64,000 nucleotides of DNA, from the NCBI RefSeq assembly GCF_000147815.2, contig NC_015957.1:4526001-4590000 (forward strand). The letters run 5' to 3'. Made by a program: the position numbers and the translations under genes. Origin of the DNA: Streptomyces violaceusniger Tu 4113 (GTDB taxonomy: Bacteria; Actinomycetota; Actinomycetes; Streptomycetales; Streptomycetaceae). This document shows, in pieces, positions 30,859-42,800 of the stretch. Within the stretch, counting starts at the first letter, position 1; each line of letters opens with the position of its first letter. The notes beneath the pieces are model-generated. The model was given only the letters and a program-made list of their open reading frames with translations. It did no database searches and was not told the origin of the DNA.

Positions 30859-33800
30859 GTGAGCGACACCAAACTGCGCGATTACCTCAAGCGCGCGACG
30901 GCCAGTCTGCATGAGACTCGTCAAGAGCTGCGGGAACTCAAGGACAGGGACACGGAACCCATCGCGATCGTCGGCATGGGATGCAGGTATCCGGGTGGCG
31001 TGGAATCGCCGGAAGACCTGTGGGAGCTGGTCGCCTCGGGCACCGACGCCATCTCCACCTTCCCCGTGGACCGGGGATGGGACGAGGACCTGTACGACCC
31101 GGACCCGGAGAAGCCGGGCAAGAGCTACACGCGTGAGGGCGGGTTCCTGCACGACGCGAACGGCTTCGACGCCTCGTTCTTCGGCATGAGCCCGCGCGAG
31201 GCGCTGGCGACAGATCCGCAGCAGCGGCTGCTGCTGGAGACCTCGTGGGAGGCGTTGGAGCGGGCGGGCATCGACCCGGCGTCCGTGCGCGGCAGCCGCA
31301 CCGGCGTGTTCGTCGGTGTGATGTACAACGACTACGGTTCGCGCATCCAGTCGATACCGGAGGGTCTCGAAGGTCACCTGGGAAACGGCAGCGCCGCAAG
31401 CATCGCGTCCGGCCGCATCTCCTACACCTTCGGCTTCGAAGGTCCCGCGGTGACCGTGGACACGGCGTGCTCCTCGTCGCTCGTGGCGCTGCACCTGGCC
31501 GCGCAGGCCCTCCGCAAGGGCGACTGCTCGCTGGCGCTCGCCGGAGGCGTGGCCATGATGGCCACACCAGGGGTGTTCATCGAGTTCAGCCGGCAGCGCG
31601 GACTCGCCGTCGACGGGCGCTGCAAGTCGTTCTCGAACGCGGCCGACGGCACCTCATGGTCCGAAGGCGCCGGTGTGCTGCTGCTGGAACGGCTGTCCGA
31701 CGCGCGGCGCAACGGGCACCAGGTACTGGCCGTGGTACGGGGCGCCGCCGTCAACCAGGACGGGGCGAGCAGCCGGCTGACCGCGCCGAACGGTCCCTCG
31801 CAGCAGCGGGTGATCCGCGACGCGCTGCGGAACGCGGGCCTGTCGGCGGCCGACGTGGACGCGGTGGAGGCACACGGCACGGGTACGACACTGGGTGACC
31901 CGATCGAGGCGCAGGCCCTGCTGGCCACCTACGGCAAGGAGCGCCCCGGGGAGGACCGGCCGTTGTGGCTGGGGTCGTTGAAGTCGAACATGGGGCACAC
32001 CCAGGCGGCCGCCGGCGTGGGTGGCGTCATCAAGATGGTGATGGCGATGCGGCACGGTGTGCTGCCGAAGACCCTGCACGTGGCGGAGCCGTCGGAGCAC
32101 GTGGACTGGTCGGCGGGGGCGGTGTCGCTGCTGACCGAGCCGACCCCGTGGCCGGAGACGGGGGCACCGCGCAGGGCCGGTGTGTCCTCGTTCGGGGTGA
32201 GCGGGACCAACGCACATGTGCTCTTGGAGCAGGCTCCGGAGGCCGAGGTGGTCGATGCCGCCGAGGCCGAGGGCGTCGATGGTCCGGTGGCCTGGGTGGT
32301 GTCCGGACGTGGTGCGGGGGGATTGCGGGCCCAGGCCGGGCGGCTGCGGGATTTCGTGGCGGAGCGCCCGGAGTACGGTGTGGCCGATGTGGCGCTGTCG
32401 TTGGTGACGACCCGGTCGGTGCTGGAGCACCGAGCGGTGGTGGTGGGCCGCGACCGGGACGAATTGCTGGCGGGCTTGGCCGCGGTAGCGGAGAAGTCGG
32501 CTCATCCGGGCGTGGTGGTGGGCGAGAGCGCGCGTCCCGGCCGTTCCGTTTTCGTGTTCCCGGGCCAGGGGGCACAGTGGGTGGGCATGGCGGTCGGACT
32601 GCTGGAGTCCTCGCCGGTGTTCGCGGAGGCGATGGCCGAGTGTGAGGCCGCGTTGGCGCCTTACGTGGACTGGTCGCTGACCGGGGTGCTGCGTGGTGTC
32701 GACGGTGCTCCCGGGTATGACCGGGAGGACGTCGTTCAGCCGGTGCTGTTCGCGGTGATGGTGTCGCTGGCGAGGCTGTGGCGTTCGGTGGGTGTGGAGC
32801 CGGACGCGGTGATGGGCCACAGCCAGGGCGAGATCGCTGCGGCGTGCGTCGCGGGTGCCCTCTCGCTGGAGGACGCGGCCAAGGTGGTGGCGTTGCGGTC
32901 GCGGGTGATCGCGGCGAGGCTGGCCGGCCGTGGTGGGCTGGTGTCGGTCGGACTGCCGATCGACCAGGCGCGGGAACGTATCGCCGCTTGGAACGGCGCC
33001 GTGTCCGTGGCCGCGGTCAACGGTCCCGGTTCGGTAGTGGTGGCGGGTGCTGGGAAGGCGCTGGATGAGCTGTTCACGGCGTTGGAAGGCGAGGGGGTCC
33101 GGGTCCGTCGGGTTGCCATCGACTATGCGTCGCACTCCGTCTTGGTGGAGGAGGTCCATGAGGAGCTGCTGAAGGTCCTGGCGGACATCGAGCCGCGCTC
33201 GTCGGAGGTGCCTTTCTACTCGACGGTTACCAGTGAACCGATGGACACGGCTGGGCTGGACGCGGAGTACTGGTACCGGAATCTGCGGCAGACCGTCGAG
33301 CTGGAGGCCACCACCCGCAGGCTGTTCGCCGACGGGCACTCGGTGTTCGTCGAGGTGAGTCCCCATCCGGTGCTGAGGCTGCCGGTGCAGCAGACCATCG
33401 AGGCCGCCCAGACAGAGGCCGTGGTTCTCGGCACGCTGCGGCGTGACGACGGTGGACTTGAGCGATTCTTGATCAGCGCCGCTGAGCTGTTCACCCATGG
33501 CGTCCAGGTGGATTGGGCCGCCGCGTTGGAGGAGCGTGGCGGTCGACGGGTCGGGTTGCCGACGTATGCCTTCCAGCGGGAGCGTTACTGGCTCGATGCG
33601 CCCGCGGGTGTGGGCGATGTGGGTTCGGTGGGGTTGGGCTCGCTGGGGCATCCGCTGCTGGGTGCGGTGGTGTCGCTGGCGAGTGGTGGCGGCGTGGTGC
33701 TGAGTGGGCGGTTGTCTTTGGCCACGCATGGGTGGCTGGCGGATCACGCCGTGCACGGCGTCGTGTTGCTGCCGGGAACGGCGTTCGTGGAGTTGGCGCT

Positions 33801-36800
33801 GCAGGCGGGCGACCAGGTCGGTTGTGGCCGGGTTGAGGAACTGATCCTGGAAACGCCGCTGATCGTGCCCGAGAAGGGCGGGGTGCACCTTCAGGCCGAG
33901 GTGGGCCAGGCGGATGCTTCCGGCTACCGCGAGGTGAGTGTGTTCTCGCGGGACGAGGCGGAGGGAGAGGGCGCGACTTGGGTGTGCCATGCCCGTGGGG
34001 CGCTCGCGCCGGCCGAAGGCGCTGATGGGGCCCTCTTTGATTTCGGGGCGTGGCCTCCGGCGGGGACTGAGGTCGCGGATGTGTCGGGGCAGTATGTGCG
34101 GGCCGCGGAGAACGGGTTGCAGTATGGGCCGGTTTTCCAGGGGCTGAAGCGTGCGTGGCGGCGTGGCGACGAGGTGTTCGCGGAGGTGTCGCTTCCGGAG
34201 GGGGAGCGGGAGCGTGCGGGTGAGTTCGGTTTGCACCCGGCGTTGTTCGACGCGGCGTTGCACGCGATGGGCGTGAGTGAGGCTCTGTCGGGTGGTTCGG
34301 GCGGTCTGCTGCCGTTCTCGTGGCGTGGATTCTGGCTCGGCGCGGTCGGTGCCTCCTCGCTGCGAGTAAGGCTGGCTCCGGCGACGGAGGGCAATTCGGG
34401 TGCGGTGTCGGTGGTGGTGGGGGACGAGTCCGGGCGTGCGGTGGCGTCGGTGGAGTCTTTGGCGTTGCGGCCGGTCGAGGCTGGTCAGCTGCGGGTTGCG
34501 GGTGGGGCGGCCCGGGACGCGTTGTTCCGGCTGGAATGGGTGAACGCGCCCGCGGCGGATCGGGCAGTGCCCGTGCCGGACGTGGAGGTTGTGCGGGTGG
34601 TCTCCAGCGGTGCGGACGTGGTGGGTGAGGTTCATAGAGAGGTGATTAGGGCTTTTGAGTGGGTGAGGTCGTGGGTGACCGATCAGGAGTCCTCGGACGC
34701 ACGGTTGGTGTTGGTGACGCGGGGCGCGGTGGACGTGGGTGATGGCGTTGGCGTGAGGGATTTGGCGGGGGCCGCGGCGTGGGGCCTGGTGCGGTCCGCG
34801 CAGGCGGAGAACCCCGGCCGCCTGGTGCTGGTGGATACCGATGATGTGGAGGGGGTGGCCGATCTCCTTCCCGGGATGCTGGCCTTGGGCGAGGATCAGC
34901 TGGTGGTGCGGTCCGGTGTGGTGCGGGTGCCGCGCCTGGGGCGGGTGCCGGCTGTGGCCGTTCCGGAGTCGGCTGGGTTTGGTTCGGGTGCGGTGTTGGT
35001 GACGGGTGGCACGGGCGTGCTGGGCGGCCTGGTGGCTCGGCACCTGGTGGCCCGGTATGAGGTCAAGAAGCTGGTGCTGCTGTCCCGTCGTGGTGCGGAG
35101 GCCGAGGGCGCGCCGGAATTGCGGGCGGAGCTGGAGGCCGCCGGCGCGGAGGTGGTCATCGTGGCGTGCGATGCCGCGGACCGTGTGGCTCTGGCCGGGG
35201 TGTTGTCGGGGTTGCCGGAGGGCTTTGGTCTGAGTGGTGTGGTGCATGCGGCGGGTGTGCTCGACGATGGGCTGCTGACGTCGCTGACCCGTGAGCGGAT
35301 TGAGCCGGTGTTGCGGGCGAAGGTGGACGCGGCGTGGAATCTGCATGAGCTGACCGAGACGATGGACCTGTCGGCGTTCGTGCTGTTCTCCTCGGCCACT
35401 GGTGTGCTGGGCGGCGCCGGGCAGAGCAACTACGCGGCGGCGAACGTGTTCCTGGACGGCCTCGCGTCCTGGCGCCGGACGCGGGGGCTGCCGGGTGTGT
35501 CGATGGCGTGGAGTCTGTGGGCCGAGGCCAGCGGTATGACCGGCCACCTCGGCGAGGAGGACCTGCGCAGGGTGTCGCGGTCGGGTCTGGTGCCGCTCTC
35601 CTCCGAGGAAGGGCTCGAATTGTTCGACGCCGCGTTGGTGTCGGACGAAAGCGTGCCGGTCCCGCTGCGGCTGGACATCCCTACGCTGCGTGCGCAGGGC
35701 GCCGAACTCCCCACTCTCTTCCGCAACGTCGTGCCCCACGTGATGACGCGCCGTACCGCGCGATCGGAACAGAGCGCAAGTCTTCCTGACGAATTGCGCC
35801 GGCGCCTCGTGGGTCTGCCGCAGACGGCGCAGGACGAGATGCTGCTGGAGCTGGTCCGCGTTCAGATCGCGGCGGCCCTTGGGCACGCCACCCCCGAGAC
35901 GGTGAACACGCGGCAGCCCTTCAAGGAACTCGGCTTCGACTCACTGATGGCCGTCGATCTGAGGAATCGGCTCACCGCGGAGACCGGCCTGCGACTGTCC
36001 GCCACGCTGATTTTCGACTATCCGACCCCGATGGCACTCGTCGGCCACCTGCGCGACGAACTTCTGGGCGGGGACGGTGTCATCTCGTCGGCAGGCCTGC
36101 GGGAGGTGGCCGGGCCTGGCGCACCGGTGGACGACGACCCCATCGTGATCGTGAGTATGAGCTGCCGTTTCCCGGGCGGGGTGCGGACGCCCGAGGAACT
36201 GTGGCAGCTGGTGTTGGCGGATACGGACGCGGTGTCCGAGTTTCCGTCCAATCGCGGCTGGGACCTTGAGGGGATGTACGACCCGGACCCCGACCGGGAG
36301 GGCACGTACTACGTCCGGAACAGCGGATTCCTGCACGACGCGGACCAGTTCGACCCGGTGTTCTTCGGGATCTCGCCGCGTGAGGCCATGGCGATGGACC
36401 CGCAGCAGCGGTTGCTGCTGGAGACCTCTTGGGAGGCGTTCGAGCGGGCCGGGATCGATCCGGTCGCCAACCAGGGCAGCCGATCCGGCGTATTCGTCGG
36501 TGTCATGTACAACGACTACGCCACTCGTCTCCAGGGGAACGCTCCGGAAGGCTTCGAGGGCTCCATCGGCACCGGCAGCGCGGGCAGCGTGGCGTCCGGT
36601 CGTATCTCGTACACGTTCGGTCTTGAGGGACCTGCGGTGACGGTGGATACGGCGTGTTCATCGTCGCTGGTGGCGCTGCATCTGGCGGCTCAGGCACTGC
36701 GTCAGGGTGAGTGCGAGCTGGCACTCGCCGGTGGCGTCACGGTGATGTCGTCGCCGAACGTGTTCGTGGAGTTCAGCCGTCAGCGAGGACTTTCCGCCGA

Positions 36801-39800
36801 CGGCCGGTGCAAGGCGTTCTCGAACGCGGCGGACGGCACCGGCTGGTCGGAGGGCGTGGGCATGCTTCTCCTGGAGCGGCTCTCGGACGCCCGGCGGAAC
36901 GGCCACCCGGTGCTGGCCGTGGTCCGGGGTACGGCGATCAACCAGGACGGCGCGAGCAACGGCCTGACGGCTCCGAACGGCCCGTCGCAGCAACGCGTGA
37001 TCCGGCAGGCGCTGGCGAACGCTCGTCTGTCGCCGGCTGACGTGGATGCCGTGGAGGCACACGGGACCGGTACCCCGCTGGGTGACCCGATCGAAGCGCA
37101 GGCGCTGCTGGCCACCTACGGCCAGGAACGTCCCGAGGGCCGGCCGCTGCTGCTGGGCGCGTTGAAGTCGAACATCGGCCACACCCAGGCCGCGGCGGGC
37201 GTCGGTGGCGTCATCAAGATGGTGATGGCGATGTGGCACGGCGTGCTGCCGAAGACGCTGCATGTGGATGAGCCGTCGCGGCAGGTGGACTGGTCGGCGG
37301 GCGAGGTTCGGCTGCTTACGGAGGCCACGGAGTGGCCGGAGACGGGGCGTCCGCGTCGGGCTGCCGTGTCGTCGTTCGGCGTGAGCGGGACGAACGCGCA
37401 CACCATCATCGAGCAGGCCCCGGCACCTGCCGAGGCGGAGCGGGACGAGGCTCCCACCGACGACCACGGCATCGCCCCCTGGGTCCTCTCCGGCCGGAGC
37501 CCGGAAGCCCTGCGCGCCCAGGCGGAGCGGCTGCGGTCGTACCTGCTCGACCGCACCGAACTGAGCACGCTGGACGTGGGTCACTCGCTGGTGGCGTCGC
37601 GGTCGGTGTTCGAGCATCGCGGTGTGGTGACGGGTGGGGACCGTGAGGAACTCCTGCAGCGGTTGGGCGCGCTGGCCGGGGACGAGGTGGTCTCCGGTGT
37701 GACGCGTGGTGTGGCGGATGTTCGTGGCCGTTCGGTGTTTGTGTTCCCGGGTCAGGGGGCGCAGTGGGTGGGTATGGCGGTGGGGTTGTTGGACTCCTCG
37801 CCGGTGTTCGCGGAGGCGATCGGCGAGTGTGAGACGGCTCTGTCGGCTTATGTGGACTGGTCGTTGACGGATGTGCTGCGTGGTGCTGGCGGCGCTCCGG
37901 GGTTTGACCGGGTGGATGTGGTGCAGCCGGTGTTGTTCGCGGTGATGGTGTCGCTGGCGAGGCTGTGGCGTTCGGTGGGTGTGGTGCCGGACGCGGTGAT
38001 GGGTCACAGTCAGGGTGAGATCGCGGCGGCGTGTGTGGCGGGTGCGTTGTCGCTGGAGGACGCGGCGAAGGTGGTGGCGTTGCGGTCGCAGGCGATCGCG
38101 GCGAGTCTCGCGGGCCGTGGCGGCATGGTGTCGGTCGGGCTGCCGGTCGATCAGGTGCGGGAGCGTATCGCCGCCTGGGATGGTGCGATCTCGGTGGCGG
38201 CGGTCAACGGCCCCGGTTCCGTGGTGGTCTCCGGTGATCCGGGGGCGCTGGATGAGATGGTCGCGCAGCTGGAGGGCGAGGAGGTCCGGGTTCGCCGGGT
38301 TCCGGTGGACTACGCCTCGCACTCCGCGCACGTGGAGGCGATCCGCGAGGAGCTGCTGAAGGTTCTGGCGGACATCGCGCCGCGTTCGTCGAAGGTGCCG
38401 TTCTACTCGACGGTGTCCGGCGAGCTGGTGGACACCGTCGGCCTGGGCGCGGAGTACTGGTACCGGAACCTGCGGCAGACCGTTGAGCTGGAGTCCACGA
38501 CGCGCGCTCTGCTCGGCAGTGGGCATGGCGTGTTCGTCGAGGTGAGCCCGCATCCGGTGTTGACCCTGCCGGTGCAGCAGACGGTGGAGGCGGCTGAGGC
38601 GCGGGCGGTGGTCGTGGGCACGCTGCGGCGGGATGAGGGCGGTCTGGAGCGGTTCCTGACCTCGGCCGCCGAACTGCACGTCAGCGGGGTCGGCGTTGAC
38701 TGGCGGAAGGTGTACGAGGGCCGTGGTGCACGGCGGGTGGAGCTGCCGACCTACGTCTTCCAGCATGAACGCTACTGGCTCGATGGATTCGGCCTGCCGC
38801 CCGGCGGAAGCGCGGCCGATGGCGCCGGTTCTGTCGATGCGCGGTTCTGGGAGGTGGTGGAGCGCCAGGATCTGGAGTCGCTGGCGGATGCGCTGGCGGT
38901 GGACAGCGAGGCGCCGCTGAGCGCGGTGCTGCACGCCCTGTCCGCGTACCACCGCAACAACCGCGACCAGTCCACGATCGACGGCTGGCGCTACAAGGTG
39001 TCGTGGAAGCCGGCCTCCGACCTGGCCGAAGGGTCGTTGTCGGGGACCTGGCTGGTGGTGGTTCCGGCGTCCCGTGCCGGGGACGAGCTGGTGGCGGGGG
39101 TTGTCGCCGGGTTCGAGCGGCACGGCGCGGGTGTGGTGTCGCTCGTGGTGGACGAGCGGGACCTCGACGCCGATGTGCTGGCGGAGCGGCTGCGGGAAAC
39201 GGCCGCAGAGGTTCCTGAGCTGGGTGGCGTCCTGTCGCTGCTCGCCCTGGACGAGGAACCCTGCCCCGGATATCCGGCGCTGTCGGGCGGCTACGCCCTG
39301 ACGTTGGTGCTGGTGCGGGCCGTGGTCTGGGCGGGCATCGAAGCCTCGCTGTGGTGTGGTACGCGGGGCGCGGTGTCGGTGGGGCGTTCGGACCGGCTCA
39401 CCAGCCCGACGCAGGCGATGGTCTGGGCGCTGGGCCGGGCGGCCGCGTTGGAGCTGCCCCCGCTGTGGGGCGGTGTGGTCGATCTGCCGGAGTCGCTGGA
39501 TGAGCGTGCGGTGGCGCGGCTGGCGGGTGTGCTGTCTGCCGGGGGTGGCGAGGACCAGGTGGCGGTGCGTGGCTCGGGTGTGTTCGCGCGTCGTCTGGTG
39601 CGGTCGGCCGCGGCTGTCGGCGAGGGGATCTCGTGGCGGGCGCGTGGCACGGTGCTGGTGACCGGTGGCACGGGCGGGCTCGGTGGCCAGGTGGCCCGCT
39701 GGCTGGTCCGTAGCGGTGCCGAGCACCTGGTGCTGACCAGCCGCCGCGGTCTGGAGGCCGAGGGCGCCGCCGAGTTGAAGGCGGAGCTGGAGGGCATGGG

Positions 39801-42800
39801 CGCCGAGGTGACGGTGGCCGCGTGTGACGCGGCGGACCGTGACACGCTCGCCGCCGTTCTGGACGCGGTGCCGGAGCACCGGCCGCTCACCGGGGTGGTG
39901 CACGCGGCGGGGGTCACGATGACGGCTTCCCTGCTGGAGACGGAGCTCGCGGACGCGGCCAGGGCGGTGTCGGGCAAGGTGGCGGGTGCCGTCAACCTGG
40001 ACGAGCTGCTCGGCGACCGTGAGCTCGACGCGTTCGTGGTCTTCTCCTCCATCTCCGCCGTGTGGAGCGGTGCTGAGCAGGGCGTCTACGGCTCCGGAAA
40101 CGCCTTCCTGGACGCGCTGGTGGAGCGGCGGCGTGCGCGGGGTCTGGCGGGCACCTCTGTCGCCTGGGGTCCGTGGGCCGAGGAAGGCATGGTGACCCAG
40201 GGCGACGCGGGGGAGCAGCTGGCGCGGCGTGGACTGCCCGCGATGGCACCCGAGCTGGCGATCGCCGCGCTGGAGCGCGCGGTGGCCGGTGACGACGGTC
40301 TGGTGACGGTGGTGGACGTGGACTGGGAGCGGTTCGCTCCGGCGTTCACCGCAGTCCGGCACAGCCGGTTCCTGAGCGAGCTGGAAGAGGTCCAGCGGCT
40401 GGAGACGAAGGGGAACGACGGCGAGAGGGCCGAGGCCGCCGGGGCGCAGCTGCGCGAGCGGCTGAAGCCGCTGACCGAGGGGGAGCGGGACCGGGCGCTG
40501 CTCGATCTGGTGCGCAAGCACGCCGCCGCCGTGCTCGGTTTCGCGTCCGCGGAGATGGTCGAGCCGAACCGGGCCTTCCGCGATCTGGGCTTCGACTCGC
40601 TGACCGCGGTTGACCTGCGCAACCGGCTGGCCGCGGAGACCGGTCTCGGCCTTCCCACCACGCTGGTCTTCGACTACCCCAGCGCCGGCACGCTCGCCGC
40701 GTATCTGCGGACCGAGGTGCTGGGGGCGTCGTCCCCGGCGATCGGTACCGGGTCCGGGGCGTCCGCAGGTTCCGGCGCGGACGACGACCCCATCGCGATC
40801 GTCTCCATGAGCTGCCGCTTCCCCGGCGGGGTGCGGAGCCCGGAGGATCTGTGGCAACTGGTGGAGAGCGGCGGTGACGCCATCTCCTCGTTCCCCTCCG
40901 ATCGCGGCTGGGATGTCGAGGGGATGTATGACCCGGACCCTGACCGGCCCGGCACGTTCTACGCCCGTGAGGGTGGGTTCCTCTATGACGCGGGGGAGTT
41001 CGACCCCGGGTTCTTCGGGATCTCGCCCCGTGAGGCGCTCACCATGGATCCGCAGCAGCGGCTGCTGCTGGAGACCTCTTGGGAGGCGTTCGAGCGGGCC
41101 GGTATCGATCCGGCATCCGTGCGTGGCAGCCAGATCGGTGTCTACGTCGGAACCACGACCTCCGGCTATGGAACCGGGCTGCGGGAGATCCCCGAGAGCC
41201 TTGAGGGACAGTTGCTGACCGGCAGCGCGACATCGGTCGTGTCGGGCCGTATCTCCTACACGTTGGGTCTTGAGGGGCCCGCGGTGACGGTGGACACGGC
41301 GTGTTCGTCGTCGTTGGTCGCTCTGCACCAGGCCGCGCAGGCGTTGCGTCAGGGTGAGTGTGAGATGGCGCTGGCCGGTGGTGTGACCGTGATGATCACG
41401 CCGGGCGCTTTTGTGGAGTTCAGCCGTCAGCGCGGGTTGGCGCCGGATGGCCGGTGCAAGCCGTTCGCGGACGCCGCGGATGGCACGGGCTGGTCCGAGG
41501 GTGTCGGTCTGCTGTTGGTGGAGCGGCTGTCCGACGCCCGGCGCAAGGGGCACCGGGTGCTGGCCGTGGTCCGGGGCTCGGCGGTGAACCAGGACGGTGC
41601 GTCGAATGGTCTGACCGCGCCGAACGGTCCGTCGCAGCAGCGGGTGATTCGTCAGGCGCTGGCGAACGCGGGGCTGTCGGCGTCCGAGGTGGACGCGGTG
41701 GAGGCGCACGGTACGGGTACGTCGCTGGGTGACCCGATCGAGGCGCAGGCGCTGCTGGCCACCTACGGTCAGGAGCGCCCCGAGGGCCGGCCGCTGCTGC
41801 TGGGCGCGGTGAAGTCGAACATCGGCCACACTCAGTCCGCCGCCGGCGTCGCCGGGGTCATCAAGATGGTGATGGCGATGCAGTACGGTGTGCTGCCGAA
41901 CACGCTGCACGTGGACGAGCCGTCGCGGCAGGTGGACTGGTCGGCGGGTGAGGTGCGGCTGCTGACCGAGGCCACCGCGTGGCCGGAGACCGGGCGGCCG
42001 CGGCGGGCCGGAGTGTCGGCGTTCGGTGTGAGCGGTACCAACGCCCACACCATCATCGAGCAGGCCCCTTCCGACATCGAACAGGAGCGACCGGCCGACG
42101 CGGCGGCGCCCGACGACCGTGGTAGGGCTCCGTGGGCACTTTCCGCCCGGAGCTCGGACGGCTTGCGCGCTCAGGCGCGGCGACTGCTGGCACATCTGAA
42201 TGCCCGGCCGGAACTGAGCACGCTGGATCTAGCTTATTCGCTGGTGGCGACGCGGTCGGTATTCGAGCACCGCGCCGTGTTGACGGGCACGGGCCGTGCG
42301 GAGCTACTGCACGGCCTGGAGGCTGTCGCCGCTGGTGAGGTCGCCCCGGCAGTGGTCCGTGGTGTTGCGAACGCTTCGGGACTGAAGGCGTTCTTGTTCT
42401 CGGGTCAGGGTGCGCAGCGTCTTGGCATGGGGCGGGAGCTGTACGACGCCTACCCCGTGTTCGCTGACGCGTGGGACGAGGTGTGCGCGCGTCTGGACGG
42501 CTTGCTGGATCGTCCGTTGCGGGAGGTGGTGTTCGCGGCGGAGGGGAGTGCGGATGCGGAGTTGCTGGATCAGACGGCGTTCACCCAGCCGGCGCTGTTC
42601 GCGGTCGAGGTGGCGTTGTTCCGGTTGCTGGAGCACTGGGGTGTGACCCCGGATGTGGTGATCGGCCACTCCATCGGTGAGATCGCGGCCGCGCATGTGG
42701 CGGGGGTGTTCTCGCTGGAGGACGCCTGCACGCTGGTGGCCGCCCGTGGCCGTCTGATGCAGGCGCTGCCCGAGGGTGGGGCGATGGTGGCCGTCGAGGC